Origin: Apoda limacodes
Lineage: Eukaryota; Arthropoda; Insecta; Lepidoptera; Limacodidae
DNA length: 64,000 nucleotides
Direction of reading: 5' to 3'
NCBI GenBank assembly: GCA_946406115.1
Contig: OX291558.1
Span: 16,174,205-16,238,204 of the forward strand
Shown here: positions 41,573-53,219 of the stretch, in pieces
Layout of the letters: each line of letters starts with the position of its first letter
Position numbering within the stretch: position 1 is the stretch's first letter
Made by a program: the position numbers and the translations under genes
The notes under the pieces: generated by a model
The model's database searches: none
What the model was told of the DNA's origin: nothing
Seen by the model: only the letters and a program-made list of their open reading frames with translations

Positions 41573-44500
41573 GTTGGTTAATTTGTATCTAATGGAAATA
41601 ATATGTGAATATTGGGTTAGTTTACTTTGGGTGCATGCCTTCTGGTATAAATAATCATTATTTTCGTTTATTTCGTTACCGTTTCCATGGCATTGGTGTC
41701 CAATTGTCAAATAATTCCATCGATAGACAGGTAACTAAAGGGGGCGCAAGGAAAAAAAAACCGGACTTAGCACCCTCTTATAAGCAAATAAAATAAATAA
41801 GTCAGCAATTATGCAAAATGAAACAGTCTAGATACTGAATTACTAGTTTGAAGATGGTTTTTTTTTTACGAGCGGAACAAAGTGTTGTGAGGGCAACCCA
41901 CAGAGGGCTGTGTTAAATGCATATCAAGAAATACAATAAAAAAATTGTTTCAAGAAATCCATACAAATATAAAAATTGCCACCAATTTCTGCATTCTCTT
42001 TGGGGATGCTTCTTCATCTACTAAAAATCATTTTACCGAAATTGACAGGGTACAAAGAAGTAAAAAATTTCATTTTTTTAATAAAAGATAAACATTTGCA
42101 CTCTACATTCGATAAATGCTTACTCACTTCCTATTGTTTTTATAATCAGAATGAATTTATTTGAGAGAGTATTAAAAGACAGAAAACTATTCTATTTAAG
42201 ATAGTCTCAAAAAATATTCTCCAACAGATCTAACTTTATTTGCTATTTGAGTTGTGATTTAAATTTAAATCTTTTTTGTTTAGCATACTCTTGAATATTT
42301 CAAAATAAACTTTTCAATGTTTAATTTTACAACTGATTTACAATGCGGGTCAAAATAAAACATTCTTAATAAGGTTATTGTAAATCTATTAATAGCTATA
42401 TTTTAGTGTTAAACTTGTAGCATTTTAGTATTTAATATTTATATAGGTATATGTATGTTAAATTTCGGCAATCTATTCGAAATTGTGTGGTTGAATTTGA
42501 TGTTTGTTACATAATCATCATCCATTTTTATGCTGCAAATGCTGACCCCTAATTGATGTAACAACAAAACAAGAGGTTTAATAAGGAGGTTGAATTTCGG
42601 AAAATTTGCAAGATAGAGAACTGACTAAAACAACTTTCAAATGATTGTTATTTTTCAAATTGAAAATTTTTGACAGAGTATTGGACAAGGATTTTATAGT
42701 ACTCAAAAAGAGTAAATATATTAATGATTTGAATTACAGAATATCTTAAACATATAATTTCAAGTTTATGAAATTTCATATTCACTGTGAAAGTGAATCC
42801 TATGTGATCAACCGTCGTGTGACACAATCATTCCTAAGCATCAACTCTCCAAAAACTGCAGAGTATCTATTGCAAAATTATATTTTTCATATTTGTCTAG
42901 TTCTAGTACTTTCCAGGATGACCCTTTTCGCTGATCCGTTTATGCTGATTCTAGAATAAACTAATATTTCAATGGAATCAAAGGATTTTGGTAGTTCACG
43001 AAGGCAAGACAAAGTGGCAGGTTATAGAAAAGATGATTATACATCAGGAAGATGTAATGTCCCCAAAACTGTTTAGCACAGTGCACTGGAGGATGTCTTT
43101 ATGAAGCTGATGAAAAATTGTGGCATCTCTGCAAACAGCAAGTATATTTCCCACTTTAATTTTGATTTCCGAATAATATCGTAATAATGGCTGAATTGAT
43201 GTAAGAATTAGAAGAAATGCTGTTCTTCCAGAAGAGTGCGGTTTTAGTTGACTTGAGACCAATGGCCATCAGTAATGTTGCAATCAAAGCTGTTGCACAG
43301 TGTGTCTACTCTGGGAAAAAACGACTTTGATAAAGATGCAGACAGAAGAATTTAGATGGGCTGGGCAACATTTGGAAAGTTGCGTCAGGTTTTCACATCT
43401 GTCATACCAAAGCCAGATTTTCATAAGAAATGCGGTGGATCGGGTGTGGTGGAGTTCATTAGGAAAGGGTTATGTCCAACAGTGGATTGTTATAGGCTTA
43501 TTGATTGAAGATCTTTAATCATCAAAGCAAAGGCCAACTTGTTTAAGGCACAAGCTGTACCAGCCACACCAAAGACTATCACTTTATCAAAACAATGTTT
43601 ATTGTATGGCAGTTAATTTGTGTAATAAGCAGGCGCATAGCCAGGATTTGTATTCGGGGGTGGATGAACAGTGCCAGCCTGAGGCTAGTTGCCAAGAAGA
43701 ATAGACATGTTTTAAATTGCGGTATAATGGGTTGCGTTGCGACATTTTATGGCGCACACTAGGACACCAAGCTTTAACACTAACACGAGCGCGAAATTTT
43801 CCGATTCTGATAGGTATAGGTCAATCAATCAATGCTAAAGTGTGTGCACAATAATTCTCACTTACGCATGATTTTGTAATGGTTATCATTCCCCTTTGTA
43901 TACGCGCATGATAATAAGCTACCTAATAATATTAATGATTTGAATTATAACCAATTCAAAAACAAGAGTTTCTAATTATTATTGAATAAAAGTTATTATA
44001 AATTTTGTGAATATATGAGTGATAAATTCTAGACTTTGAACCATATTTCTCATCATTCATATTCTGCATTAAAGTTGACATAAGTAATAATAGTTTATTA
44101 TGTGTTGATATTTTTACCTAGTTTGATATCATTCTCCCTATTTTTCTGCTTTGATTTGATTTTAGGGTTATCTTGAGATAAGAGATAAGGATTCAAACCT
44201 TAGACCTTACATAACGGCTTACATACTTATAACCCTTACTAGGGAGTGCTGCTTATTATTTCTATTTTGTTACACCAAGTATAAAGTTTATCAGAGATGC
44301 ATGAAAGTGAACTTAAGTATATCGAGAGAATTAAACTGTATGCAGTGTGTAAAAAAAAGTAAATACAAGATAAACATGAAGCCTGTCAGAGGAAAGCATT
44401 TGGTAGCAGTGATCTTAATGCAATTTAACACACTAAAAGACCGGAATAACGCCAAAAGCATTCTAAAAGTGCAAACTAATGATTTGACACTCTTCAGTGT

Positions 44501-44723
44501 ATAATGTTCACACTTTGCATGATGTTTCATTGTTTCAGGTATTAAGGATTATTCAAATTGGCCAACGATTCCTCAAGTGTTTATTAATGGAGAATTTGTT
44601 GGAGGGTGTGACATTATGCTTCAAATGCACCAGTCCGGTGAATTAGTAGAAGAGTTAAAAAAAGTTGGTATCAAAAGTGCTTTGTTAACTGCTGAAGAAG
44701 CAAAGGAAAATGAAAAAAAGTAA
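41320..44723 (+). CDS. GLRX5: Mitochondrial monothiol glutaredoxin-5, two exons
   Basis: 145 residues from exons 41320-41572 and 44539-44723. Glutaredoxin-5 carries [2Fe-2S] clusters in the mitochondrial matrix and hands them from the assembly machinery to target proteins. Residues 1-27 are basic and Ser-rich without acidic residues until about residue 25, fitting a mitochondrial presequence. The fold follows with conserved MKG (Lys46), active-site CGFS (Cys54-Ser57), WPTIPQVFI with the cis-proline and GGCDI. Length matches family members (about 140-160). The intron is GT-AG, phase 1, 2966 bp. AATAAA occurs at 45293, a plausible but distant poly(A) signal. Confidence 0.95.
42955..43515 (+). 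mobile_element. RTE-like LINE remnant in the GLRX5 intron
   Basis: Heavily decayed frames give [16 protein letters not shown] (for the RTE PQGDVISPKLF motif), then [10 protein letters not shown] and ELEEML (where RTE has FADDIVIMAE..EELEEML). RWAGQH follows, and then a tail like 'gttatgtccaacagtggatt', the usual RTE 3' end. Stops and frameshifts are throughout. Confidence 0.65.
44539..44723 (+). CDS. GLRX5: GLRX5 exon 2: C-terminal half and stop
   Basis: Acceptor 'ttgtttcag'. Completes a Gly and encodes [38 protein letters not shown] and a charged tail ending EEAKENEKK, then TAA. TIPQVF holds the cis-proline, and GGCDI contributes to glutathione binding in the family. Confidence 0.95.
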
Positions 44724-45292
44724 AAGTGTTGAGGTAAATTTGGTGAACAGGTATAGGATGCTTAATTGTTACCAGTTTCTATGTTTTAGATAATAATTAC
44801 TTAGTTAAAGGAACAATATTCACATTTTTTTGTAAAGAAAAATTGTAGTAATACTAAATATTGATGTTGACAATTATTTCACGATAACTCTGTTATAATT
44901 AATTAAATGAAATACTGAACTACTGAAATACTGAAAGGATCTGAAATCAACAAAGCTTAAAAAAGTCTTCCAGTTATTAATTTTTTATATACTAGTTATT
45001 ATGAAGTCTATTATGAATTCTATTATGAATTTAAAAGACTTATGTGCAAAACAAGGTAGACACAATTATTTCAGTGCCCCCATTAAATATTTTAACAAAT
45101 TTTTTCCCCACTGTCAATATTTTTTAGTGGCCAAGTTGGCTCATAATCAAATTACTGAGCCTACTGACATGAATGACCACTTAAAAATAATTTGTGTTCT
45201 TCTTAATCCGGCTGAGATGTAAAAGAATTGCACTCTAAACTACAATATATTGATTGAAGTTCTGAAAGGTTAACTAGTCATCATTTAAAAAA

Positions 45293-45298
45293 AATAAA
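45293..45298 (+). terminator. Candidate poly(A) signal for GLRX5
   Basis: AATAAA 570 bp after the GLRX5 stop, in AT-rich sequence. A second AATAAA-like site follows at about 45409. Which one is used cannot be told. Confidence 0.35.
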
Positions 45299-45700
45299 TG
45301 TATGGTTGTCTTGAGTCATTTTACTTATCCTTGTGATGAAAATTATATATTTTTTTGATTGTTAACATGATAAACGAAGAATTTAAATTCATTAAAGACT
45401 ACTAAAATAAAGTGAATTACAAATTTTATTTAATAATCACAGAATGATTGATTTATTATTGATTACTTTATAGATCTTTTAGTTAAATTTTAGTAGCTGT
45501 TTAGGTGGATTTAAAATCTAGTTGTACATATGTAATTTATTAAAGAATATGAAGTAATAAATTAGTTTTTACTTAAATTACCGAATCACTAGTTTTAAAC
45601 AAATTTATGCACTCAGACTTGTAATTTTAACCTAACGTCACCTGCCTAAAAGCATGAATACAAAGATGCTATGTAGGGTGTAGAGCAGATTCTACATACA

Positions 45701-46175
45701 GTGCGTTCCTTTTGAGTCGCGTTAAAATTTAATAGTAAAACCTCATTTTAGCACCAACTACCCGTTCCGTCTGAGCGCATCTAATAATATCAGCGGCGCT
45801 ATTATTGTCCAAACGAAACGCATTTCGCGTCATTTTTTGACAGTTCCATGTGTGTATATGTTTAAGTATTTTATTTTGATTTTTTTGTAGAAAATAACAA
45901 AGATATATAGTTCATTATGCAAAATAAAATTCTCTCTAAAAAAACAACGTTGTAGGTATTTTTCTCAAAGGATTCACTTTCACATTTGACAGCTGTCAAA
46001 AAGTAGCGCAAAATACCCACCTCCCGACATGGGTTTTTGGTAGCAACATTTCGTAGCAAAACCGCTCCAAGGAAACGCTAAAAGTCAACATTAGATTTTG
46101 CTACCAAAAGCTAATGAAACGCGAACCGCTAAAAATTCTGCTACTTAGTGTTAAAAAATCGCCAAATGGAACGCC
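45701..46175. mobile_element. ~475-bp MITE-like element with short inverted ends
   Basis: 'gtgcgttccttttgagtcgc' at the left resembles, in reverse complement, 'gccaaatggaacgcc' at the right, each next to 'gttaaaa'/'ttaaaaaat'. The interior has 'attctgctacttagt' (46134 on), which also occurs at 41047. Non-coding. Boundaries are approximate. Confidence 0.45.
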
Positions 46176-47241
46176 TTAATAGAACCTTGATTTAACAAGC
46201 ACATACAAAGTTTTCATTATTGTTATGCAGTTCTTTGAAAATTCATGATATTTGGACAGAAATTGTCAAATTGATCAATTTATAGTTGTGAGTATTTTAC
46301 TGATTGTTTATTTTAAAAGCTTTGAAATGGTTTTCTTGTAAATAAGCTCTTAATCCAATTGGCAAATTTTTTTTCTCATGACCATTAGGGTGTTTCAAAA
46401 AAAAAAGTAATTCTTTTAAAATCTCTATATTCATTCGGATTATGTTAAATCCAAATTATGTCAAAACGCATCTAATTTAAATTTCGTTTTGGTCCTACCA
46501 CGGCAATCCGTGAACTTTGTATTAAAATATAGTAATACGCTACCTATAAACTTGCTATTTTGTTAGTAGACGCATTTCTTCAATTAGTTATGTCATTGGA
46601 ATTACGCATTTCTAAAAAGAGTATATAAGATATAAAACAGCAAATATTGGGTCGTAACTTCAATAAAATCATGAAATGCTTGGTTTTGTTTGAAGTAAAA
46701 CTTGTCAAGTGACTAAAAACCCTGACTTCCACTCTATAAAAAGTTTCAATATATCTGGAAAAATGTTCAACACAATAAATAGTGTTATAGAGAAAATTCT
46801 TCTGTTTATTAACCGATTAATTTTATACTTTCTTTTATTGTTCATATTATAATTTAATAAATTTTATTTGGGAGGAAAACATTTACTACTTTACTTTAAT
46901 CAATAGCACATTTTTGTTCGAACGTCGGAAAAGCGATGCCAGTTTTCTTAAATCAAATCAAATAAAAAAAAAAAAAACTAGAGGGATATCCGTATTTACG
47001 AAAAATAAATCTCTCAGGTGTCTTGGGACAACCTCATAGCCATGGTTGCGTGGGCTTAGAGCCTCTAATTGGTTATATTTTACCATAATGATAGGTTAAG
47101 TTATCACTACTGTTGGCATAAGACATTCATTCTGGTAAAGTGGTTTGCAGGATAGTTCACTATCCGGAATGGTGGTATAGGGATTTCTGGTTTTTAAGCA
47201 GATTTAATAACTATGTGCTTCACAGAGACCGGAAAAACATG
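46176..47241. other. Intergenic, no gene seen
   Basis: AT-rich with A-runs (46393, 46960); no recognisable frame or repeat boundary. Confidence 0.5.
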
Positions 47242-48465
47242 TAGGGGAGATCGGGGTAAGGCCGTATGGCTAAGGATTCAAGGCTGTAAGTCTTCATTTT
47301 CCAAACACAAATATCACAACTAAGCTTTAATCATTAATCAGTCTCATTAAGCACTTAATCACATCAAAGAAATAATTATAATGATGACATTAATCATTAA
47401 AAAACAAAAAAAAAACTAAACTTTATCTAATTCCGGTTTTGCCCCGAACCCTGGACAAAACCATAGACTGTACACGATACTGCCCGGTAATTACGAAGAG
47501 GCAACACAAACCATACACATAAAATCATCAAGGACCTCTGAATTAAAGCCTGTATAGCCTTTATGAGCCCAGCCTTTGCAACCTATGCATTGCACCCAAC
47601 CTTCATCTATGCGACTTGTTCCATATTCCTCAAGGCAATACAAGCAATTTTTTTCATTTGTGGCATTCGTCTTTGACTTTTTGGGTAATTGAGTCAAATT
47701 AAGTTTAGGCGTTTTCTTGCTTTTACTTATAGTTATTAACTCTTCTTTGTAGGGAGAGGATGTGATGACAGCTGTTTTGCCTCTGCGACGATCAGTTTTT
47801 CTTTTTTGGTCCGTGCTTATCTTAGGAACAGGCATTATATCAGCTGGAGAAACAGTTGGATAGGACAGTTCAACATGTGAAGGAGTTAACGGTGTAGTTA
47901 ATGGCACCCGATCAATCTTTAGCGTAGAAGAAGTTGATGGAACCGAGTCAACCGAGGTATTTGACATAGGATCATCAAGTGTAGCAACAGAATTGGATGG
48001 TACTAGGGCATTTAAACTGATAGGTGGAATAGCAGAACCAGTTGTCAGCGTCGGGTTAACATACGCGCTAGGGGAAGTCGAAGCTACCTCCGTAGTTTGA
48101 GCTGCAGCAAAATCGGTTTCGTCGAATACGTTCCGATTCATCATTTTGCCTGTAAAACATTCTTAATTACGAGCAAATTACACACACTTTGACTTAGACA
48201 ATAACAGACTTACGTATATTACACGTAGATTTCACAATTGTAACTAGAATTTACTTCAAAATAAGATCAACACCACCAAAAAACAATTAAATTAATTTTT
48301 TTTCAATCGAGCGTGCTCGCACCGACAAAAAGTTTTTGTTGACAAATAGCTCTCATTGGCTGACACCGCTGAGCGAGCCATTACGCGGGAAATTCGAATT
48401 CTCGATAGAAATAGACGTTCTATACTGTTTTGCCACGGTATACGGTTTTGTACGGGTCTCCCCTA
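47242..48465 (-). mobile_element. Internally deleted pogo-like DNA transposon with both TIRs
   Basis: The left end TAGGGGAGATCGGGGTAAGG (then CCGTATGG) is mirrored by the right end, which in reverse complement reads TAGGGGAGACCCGTACAAAA (then CCGTATAC). Each end carries a TA dinucleotide, consistent with the TA target preference of the Tc1/mariner-pogo superfamily. At 1224 bp it keeps only the C-terminal third of a transposase. 'gttttgccacg' near the right end and 'ggttttgcccc' near the left are further shared words. Confidence 0.82.
47491..48144 (-). CDS. Open C-terminal remnant of a pogo-like transposase with PHD-like zinc finger
   Basis: 217 uninterrupted codons. The start MMNRNVFDETDFAAA matches the position in pogo-type DDE transposases just after the catalytic core ('NR.IF.E.DF.P'). 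A Ser/Thr/Pro-rich stretch follows, then a basic region (RKTDRRRGKT) and a C-terminal Cys/His cluster: CLYCLEEYGTS, WVQCIGCKGWAHKGYTGF and DDFMCMVC. The spacing is that of a PHD finger (C4HC3), but the ligand expected three residues after His is Tyr. The catalytic core is absent, so it cannot transpose. The frame is open but there is no proof of expression. Confidence 0.7.
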   Translation of the reverse strand: MMNRNVFDETDFAAAQTTEVASTSPSAYVNPTLTTGSAIPPISLNALVPSNSVATLDDPMSNTSVDSVPSTSSTLKIDRVPLTTPLTPSHVELSYPTVSPADIMPVPKISTDQKRKTDRRRGKTAVITSSPYKEELITISKSKKTPKLNLTQLPKKSKTNATNEKNCLYCLEEYGTSRIDEGWVQCIGCKGWAHKGYTGFNSEVLDDFMCMVCVASS

Positions 48466-50935
48466 TGTAGGTGAATGTTAAAAATGGTGTTTAACCCTGA
48501 AATTTAGCCACGGCCTTTACATAACTTATGTTGTCTGATCTAAAATGTTAATTTAAATTAATATTAAAACGAATAGAATACCTACTTGACTTTTTGTGTG
48601 CGAAACTGCAAAAAACAAGATTTTGGAATGTATTTGTTACAAGGCTTAAATTCAATGATACTGAGTTATTCAGATTTTGTATTTCAGATATAATTTATCA
48701 ATATTACTAAGCTATCTGGTTTCCCGCGGGCCGTGTTATTGTCTGTGTCCGTGGTTTAACCAGCACTTAATTTCTTTTTGGTCACACAAACTTTAAAAGC
48801 CCCTTAGAAATTCCGTTGTATCAAGTGGTAGAACTACCATACAACTTTCGTTCTGTATGGGGATATGGTTATCTTCAACTAAAAGTTTATTATATAAATT
48901 TTTTTGGGGTTTCATTTATGATAATAAATGACCGAATACCCATACACCTTTATTTTACTCATTAGAGCTCTGATAGACGGTCGTTTTTACACGGGCCGGC
49001 ATAAAACATCCATCCATGTAAATGCATAAAAATCTGGATACGACGGCATACTCGGCGGTCCGTCATCCGGCACGTGTACGTACACGGTCTCGTATACAAA
49101 TTACTAATATTATTATCTGAAGCGATAAAGTTTGCAAAATAAAAAGATTTTTAGCCCTGCGAAGTTTGCGTTGGGTCTTGGGACGTCCGAAGTCTCGGGA
49201 TTTTCAATTTAACTGTCCTGTGACTTGGGATTTTTTTAACGATATTGTAATACTACCAGCGCTTGTTTGAAACTTAGAATATCTTGACCTGGTTTTTGTT
49301 TCCCGGTACCTTAATAAGGGTACTTAGCATTTTTCAAGGCAATAATTTTAAGTTTGTAAGATATCTGGTTACGAGATGATTATACATACCTACATTGCTG
49401 CTTTACATTCTTCTCTTAGTCCATACTTTCACGATCACGACTGACAACGTTAAGCAAAGGAGCAATGTAGATTTGTAGGTTATCATTAAACCACAATGTA
49501 TTTTTTATTAACTTGATTTAGGAGGCTGATTTAAATTTCCCTAAAATTTGATGCATTTGAACGGTAGTTAAGGCGCCATTAAGCAAAAAACATTTTATCA
49601 TACAAATTTTCCCATTTATATTTTTAAGGAATTATAAGTAAAAAAAAAACTAACATGTATTTAGGAGCTTTTTATTAAATTAGCTGTACATTCGAGTTAG
49701 TATACTTTTTGGGCACATAATTCATTCTTAACCTACGTACCACCGTTTCATCATAATACAATTGGATTAACAACAGTCATAATTAAAAGACAAAAATATG
49801 GCAGATCATTTAATTTGAGTACTCAGTCCAAAATACTCTCACAAACGACATATCATATAAAAATGAAATAAATAGGATGCAGGCAAGCTATGGCAATCTG
49901 AGATACATAAATAAATTTTGTGATAGTTACTTCCCTGCAACATTTAAGACTTAGAAGAAAAAAAAATCTACCATCGAAATACTATAAAATAATGGCAGTT
50001 GCCATTAGTTGAACTTGTATATAAATAGCGTCTGCTTAAAAATAAAAAAATATAACAAAAAAACATTCTCACAATGTGAAAGAGTCTTAACTTGGTGTCA
50101 CACATTAGTCAAGCCTAACATTAGCACCATTTTCACCTTACAAATAAATGTTTTGTTTGTGACTTCTCTGAGAATTTTCATATAAAAGTTAAAAATACCT
50201 AATTCTAATATAAATAGATTGATAAAACATTAAGATGAATCATCTGATTTTGAGCCAAAACTTTTACAGTTTAACATTGAGATCAACATTAACAATGTGA
50301 AAGTTAAATGGCATTTTTGGTTTGAACATTGCACATATTTTATTTTATAAATGTTTCATAGAGAACTGCTTTTAAATGTTAAATGTTTTCTCGTTTAAAA
50401 TTGTTTTCATTGCACTGACTTTAATTTAGGGCGATATGTAGTCAATGCAAGTGAAATAATTTTTTTACATTAATGTTACGTTGAAACACCGCAAGTCTTC
50501 CCGTTCTTTTGGTATACTGCAGATGCTGGTGCGGTTCCTTGATTCTTGGCACTTCACCTCATCAGCAGTGGTGATGTCGAGATGATGATGTCCTATGAAA
50601 TACGCTGCACACACCTGTGTCTAATAAATACTTAAATTAGTATACCCTGCAACCTGCAACACGACTTCAAAAAGTCTTAAATTATAGTAGTCCAAAATTA
50701 CGAAAAATTACTACGGCGGAACATATTAAAATTGTCTTTTAAAAAGTTAACTTACAACAAGAACAAAAAATTGGTGGTGTTCCCACAAGCATATAATTTG
50801 ATGATGGGAATCGATAGAGTACATCGTCGGCAGCAAAGTTTGTATGGAGCACTTTTGTCTGTGACCCCACTCCGGGCCTCTAGGGAGTTCAAAACTTTTT
50901 TTAAAAGGGGTGTGTTCCTATGACAGACCATTTTT
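48466..50935. other. Intergenic, no gene seen
   Basis: AT-rich. No protein-like frame. Part of it may be downstream sequence of alpha-actinin, transcribed leftward from 53061, but no poly(A) signal can be assigned with confidence. Confidence 0.45.
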
Positions 50936-51645
50936 AGGGTTCCGTAGTCAACAAGGAACCCTAATAGTTTCGCCATGTCCGTCCGTCCGTCTGTCCGTGG
51001 CTTAGTTCAAAAACTACTAATACGAGAAAGCTGCAATTTGGCAGGGATATACACATTGATCGAGCTGACAAAGTGGTAGAAACAAATCTTTGAAAAAATA
51101 TTTTTTTAGGGTACTTTCCCTACCTATGTAATTTTTGTTTTTTCGTTTACCCCATCGTTGGATAGAAAAAGTTTGGCGATATGCAAAGATCATTTTTTGA
51201 TTAAGGGCTCCTTTTGCGAAACATTTAACTTTAAAGTACTATTTTTTGCTAGAGTCAAGTGTTCCCCTCCCCCCCCCTCTACCAGCGAAAGTGTAAAAAA
51301 ATACCGCGGTAGTACATATAACGAATTTGAAAGGAAAACTATCACGGGTAAGTACACTTTACAGGCTAACCAGGTCGACCAAGTTATAAAATGTACTTGG
51401 AAAAGTGAAATTTTCGTACAAATTCCATTAAAAGTTACTCATATGATGTAGGTACATCTGTAAAACAGGTATTAAATATAAGTTAATGAACGATGTATAA
51501 TTAAAGAAAAATAAAATAATAACATTTTAAAATAAAACAAATATTTAAGGGGAACTCCCACACAACAAACGTGTTTTTTTTGGCGTTTTTATAGATAATG
51601 GTACGGAACCCTTCGTGCGCGAGTCCGACTCGCACTTGGCCGATA
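50936..51645. mobile_element. ~0.7-kb repeat with 'agggttccgta' / 'tacggaaccct' ends
   Basis: Starts 'agggttccgtagtcaacaag' with an internal fold-back to 'gaaccctaatag', then the simple repeat 'gtccgtccgtccgtctgtcc'. Ends 'ggtacggaacccttcgtg' and 'cgcgagtccgactcgcac'. The terminal word is shared, inverted, with 22780-23060. A widespread lepidopteran repeat family by recognition; non-coding. Confidence 0.6.
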
Positions 51646-51894
51646 TTTTTGAAGATTATCAATTAAATACATTGCCATACAAACGGTGCTCCTTTTATTC
51701 GCTTTTAAAAGTGTTTTGACTAAGTGTTATGTCATGTTATTTTATATATCAAGATTGTTTTTCATAATTTCCGCTGCAATTATTATGAGTAATTTTACTC
51801 TACATCATTGTAAGATTAAATATTTTTGATATTTTTTTGTGAAAAGTTATCTCGAAGTTAGGTTAAAAAAATACGGGGAGTTGCAGGCCTATAA

Positions 51895-52190
51895 AGGTGA
51901 AGCTCGTCTATCGGAAACGATTCTGACATTGGATGGTTGACTTGGTGCCACATTTTTCTGAGCTCTTCTCTGGGCATGTTAAGGCGTCGGACCAAGCTAT
52001 TGTCATAAAGTCAGCAGTTGTTAAGCCAAGCCAGAGTCCTTATGGTCAGCCTAATAATTTTATGACATTCGAGTAGCCACTAGCTTGACAACGTCTGCCA
52101 ATTCGCACATGGCCAGTGCGGTGGACAGTGGCCAAATCCTCCCTTCACTAAGGAGAGACCTGTGCCCTGTAGTGGGGATAAACTATAGCT
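51895..52190 (+). repeat. Interspersed repeat remnant (family of 14555 and 23108)
   Basis: 'ttctgagctcttctctggg', 'cgtctgccaattcgcacatg', 'gccagtgcggtggacagtgg' and 'cctgtgccctgtagtgggga' match the other two copies in order. Confidence 0.6.
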
Positions 52191-53060
52191 AAAGCAAGGC
52201 TAAGTTACTAAGTATGGTGTTGCTATCAAATTATTTGAGATTTGCTATGCTTTACCTACATGGTAGGTACGTATAACAATAATTGTTTCTACATTTAGAA
52301 AACATTGCAGGAAAGTGTGGTAAGGTCACGGAATTTAGAACTAGTAAGGTTACTCCTGTAATTACAGTTGTAATTTTATCGAAAAATTTTAATTGTGTGT
52401 AACACGCAATAGGTTATTTTAATTATATTTATTGTATTAATTTTAAGGCATAGGTACTTAAGGTTTGTTAGGTTGATTGATAATACCCGACCTTTGTTAT
52501 AAATGTTAAAATTCAAGGAAATATGAGCTCCAATGCAATCGACAGAATGTAGATAGAACATTTATATTTTTAGCTTCACCTAAGGCCACAAATGAATTTG
52601 CTGTGCTAATGCAAAGGGCATCTGAAAAATCTTAACTATTCATTACGTCGCTTATCCCAAGAAAAATCATGTTTTTGAAATCACTTAAAATAAAGATAAG
52701 TACAGCTTTTAAACTTCAGATTTGGGATTTTGAACGTATTTGCCTGAAAAATAAAAACATATTAAAATAGAGTAGGTATACATATATACCTACTGTAGGC
52801 CGTGAAGTGCTCTATAAAGCTTATGTAGCAGTTTTTACCTTTTAACTATGTAAGCTACAAATTATTGAGAAACAGTATGTGTAATGTGGAGCTATTTATG
52901 AAACCTTTTGTTACTAAATTATAAACAATTATTTTTGCATTATTTTGAAAATAGGAACTGTAATCACTCGCTTCCTCAGCCATGCAGTGGGACAAAATTA
53001 ACTATCTTATCTTTAGAAAATTAATGTTCAAGTTAAAGTCATAGATGTAAATGTTATTAC
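52191..53060. other. Probable 3' UTR / downstream flank of alpha-actinin
   Basis: AT-rich with no protein-like frame. The stop codon of alpha-actinin is at 53061-53063, and on the minus strand it is followed at once by 'gtaataac', which could be read as a splice donor after the stop. Confidence 0.4.
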
Positions 53061-53219
53061 CTAGAGATCAGTCTCGCCGTAGAGTGCGGTGGAGAAGGCC
53101 ATGTAGTCAAGTGCGTGAGGAGGCGCGCCAGGTCCGCGGTACGGGGGCATGCGCGCCACGCAGTACTCCGCCTGGTCAGGCGGTAGCTCGCGTCGCAGCT
53201 CGTCTGCTGTTATGTATGG
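53061..53219 (-). CDS. Actn: Alpha-actinin last coding exon
   Basis: Acceptor 'ttgcag'. 52 codons and [38 protein letters not shown] and [17 protein letters not shown]. This is the last EF-hand pair and the C-terminal GE(S/T)DL-type motif that binds PDZ proteins in vertebrates. Confidence 0.96.
   Translation of the reverse strand, partial: PYITADELRRELPPDQAEYCVARMPPYRGPGAPPHALDYMAFSTALYGETDL

Noticed and set aside
41605..41796. 63-codon frame in the GLRX5 intron as a GLRX5 extension
   Set aside because: Intronic, not in phase with the confirmed exon 2, and without glutaredoxin sequence.
45001..45222. 73-codon open frame downstream of GLRX5
   Set aside because: No domain or family resemblance, AT-rich, probably within the GLRX5 3' UTR or flank.
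47491..48144. A host PHD-finger chromatin gene
   Set aside because: It lies wholly between pogo-type TIRs, and its N-terminus matches the post-catalytic part of pogo transposases, so a transposon origin is much likelier.
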